From contig NZ_CAMLMJ010000036.1 in the NCBI RefSeq assembly GCF_946481145.1, positions 1-24,446 on the forward strand: a stretch of 24,446 nucleotides of DNA, written 5' to 3'. The DNA comes from an uncultured Sediminibacterium sp. (GTDB taxonomy: Bacteria; Bacteroidota; Bacteroidia; Chitinophagales; Chitinophagaceae). Below the pieces are notes generated by a model. It worked only from the letters and a program-made list of their open reading frames with translations. It ran no database searches and was not told where the DNA came from. Numbering within the stretch: position 1 is the first letter of the stretch; every line of letters begins with the position of its first letter. Below, piece after piece: positions 22,999-24,446 of the stretch. Made by a program: the position numbers and the translations under genes.

Positions 22999-23827
22999 AT
23001 GATTCATATTGTATTTGATACAGCTAATGTTAGTGCCCTTCAGCAGGCCATTGAATTGGATGAGAGCCTGCAGGGGAATATTGTAGAGATCAAGGATGAT
23101 TACGCCGTTGGCCCGCTGGGCAATATTTATGAAACAGATGGCTACCAGGCAAGACGTGATTGGTGGAAAAATCTTTTGGAGTTTTCTCCCTATACCGAGC
23201 AACTGAATATTGTTGATGATAAATTAACGGTACATCAATTGCTAAAACAATTAGATGAAGAACCCGAAACAGAAGTATGGATTTGGATGGCGCAGAATGC
23301 ACATGATGTTTGCGGGTATTACTGGTTAATGAGCCAGCTTAAAGACTACCAGGGGCGTGTACAGGTATTGTATCTCAACAACCTTCCTTTTATTAATGAA
23401 AAAGGACAGATATTTTATCCTTCTTATTTACATGAAATACAACCGAAGGAGTTTTTAAAGGCGAAGAAACTTGCTCGTCCAATTACACTCAGTGAGTTTG
23501 AAGTAGATCCGGATGAGTGGAAAAAACTTTGTTTCGATGAATCATTGGTTCGCTTTCTGGAAGGTGGCAAGAAAATTATGGGGAAAGGAGTGGACTTTTT
23601 CGATAAAGATATTTTAGCACATATTTCTGGTGATGCACAGAAATTGAACAAAGTGATTACCAACACGCTTTCCAAAATGAAAGTAAAAACAGGCGATGTT
23701 TTCCTTGTCTGGCGAATAAGAGAATTGGTTGAAGCCGGAAAACTTGAAACGAGTGGTGACTGGAACAAGGGATGGAAAGAGATTACGGTAAAAACAGCGG
23801 GCGGCTCACAAGCAGCAAGTCCTGAAA

Positions 23828-23835
<8 letters not shown>
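22999..23835 (+). CDS. DUF1835/DUF3658 domain protein
   Basis: This 278-residue protein is of the DUF1835 type. The N-terminal MIHIVFDTANVSALQQAI and DDYAVGPLGNI match the family opening, and GDVFLVWRIRELVEAGKLE fits the C-terminal DUF3658 part. The function is unknown; the fold is cytosolic with no signal or membrane helix. I use the ATG at 22999, preceded by an A/G-rich stretch; an in-frame TTG at 22981 is possible. It begins 26 nt after the parE stop, and its TAA overlaps the next gene's ATG by 8 nt. It is therefore translationally coupled to the cupin and lies between parE and parC. Confidence 0.88.

Positions 23836-24446
<611 letters not shown>

Overview
The window looks like chromosomal DNA of a Bacteroidota species, most likely a Chitinophagaceae-type member. 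Signs are the protein families (DUF4294, DUF1835, DUF1343, a CxxxY-type CcmE, Bacteroidota-style ParE/ParC), the lack of Shine-Dalgarno sequences, and two promoters that match the Bacteroidota consensus (TTTG/TTG, 19-nt spacer, TAnnTTTG). I see no phage, plasmid, insertion sequence or CRISPR. The gene content is mostly housekeeping and metabolic.

Layout. 1-1173: a DinB/YfiT-like protein and a NUDIX hydrolase on +. 1274-10368: a long minus-strand block made of several transcription units. These are folC; a TonB-like protein; a tight operon of radical SAM enzyme, EamA transporter, MFS transporter and TauE/SafE permease; an agmatinase-like enzyme with a small membrane protein; and one membrane protein. 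10471-14160 (+): ccmE and ccmF for cytochrome c maturation, then a secreted DUF4294 protein. 14235-15438 (-): aat and clpS, both of the N-degron pathway, and a tRNA-Val(UAC). 15508-17936: a YciI-like protein (-), a DUF486 membrane protein (+), a repeat-rich secreted protein (-) and a YCF48/BNR-like secreted protein (-). 18012-20906: tcdA (+), a DUF1343 muramidase-family protein (-) and a YkgJ-type cysteine-cluster protein (-). 21092 to the end (+): parE, a DUF1835 protein, a cupin and the 5' end of parC.

The most striking feature lies between the genes. About eleven intergenic gaps are filled by imperfect tandem repeats whose period is 7 nt, often followed by the reverse complement so that a long hairpin can form. 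The best case is a perfect 35-bp inverted repeat at 2611-2700. These arrays sit at operon 3' ends, and most of the adjacent stop codons lie inside the first repeat or within a few bases of it. Most repeat words carry a stop codon when read from the gene that ends there. Because 7 is not a multiple of 3, three consecutive copies place a stop in all three frames. The same few words recur at distant loci. I propose that these are combined transcription-termination and all-frame translation-stop cassettes; this is inference from the sequence. The two gaps with a conventional stem-loop terminator (15324-15358, 16261-16285) have no array.
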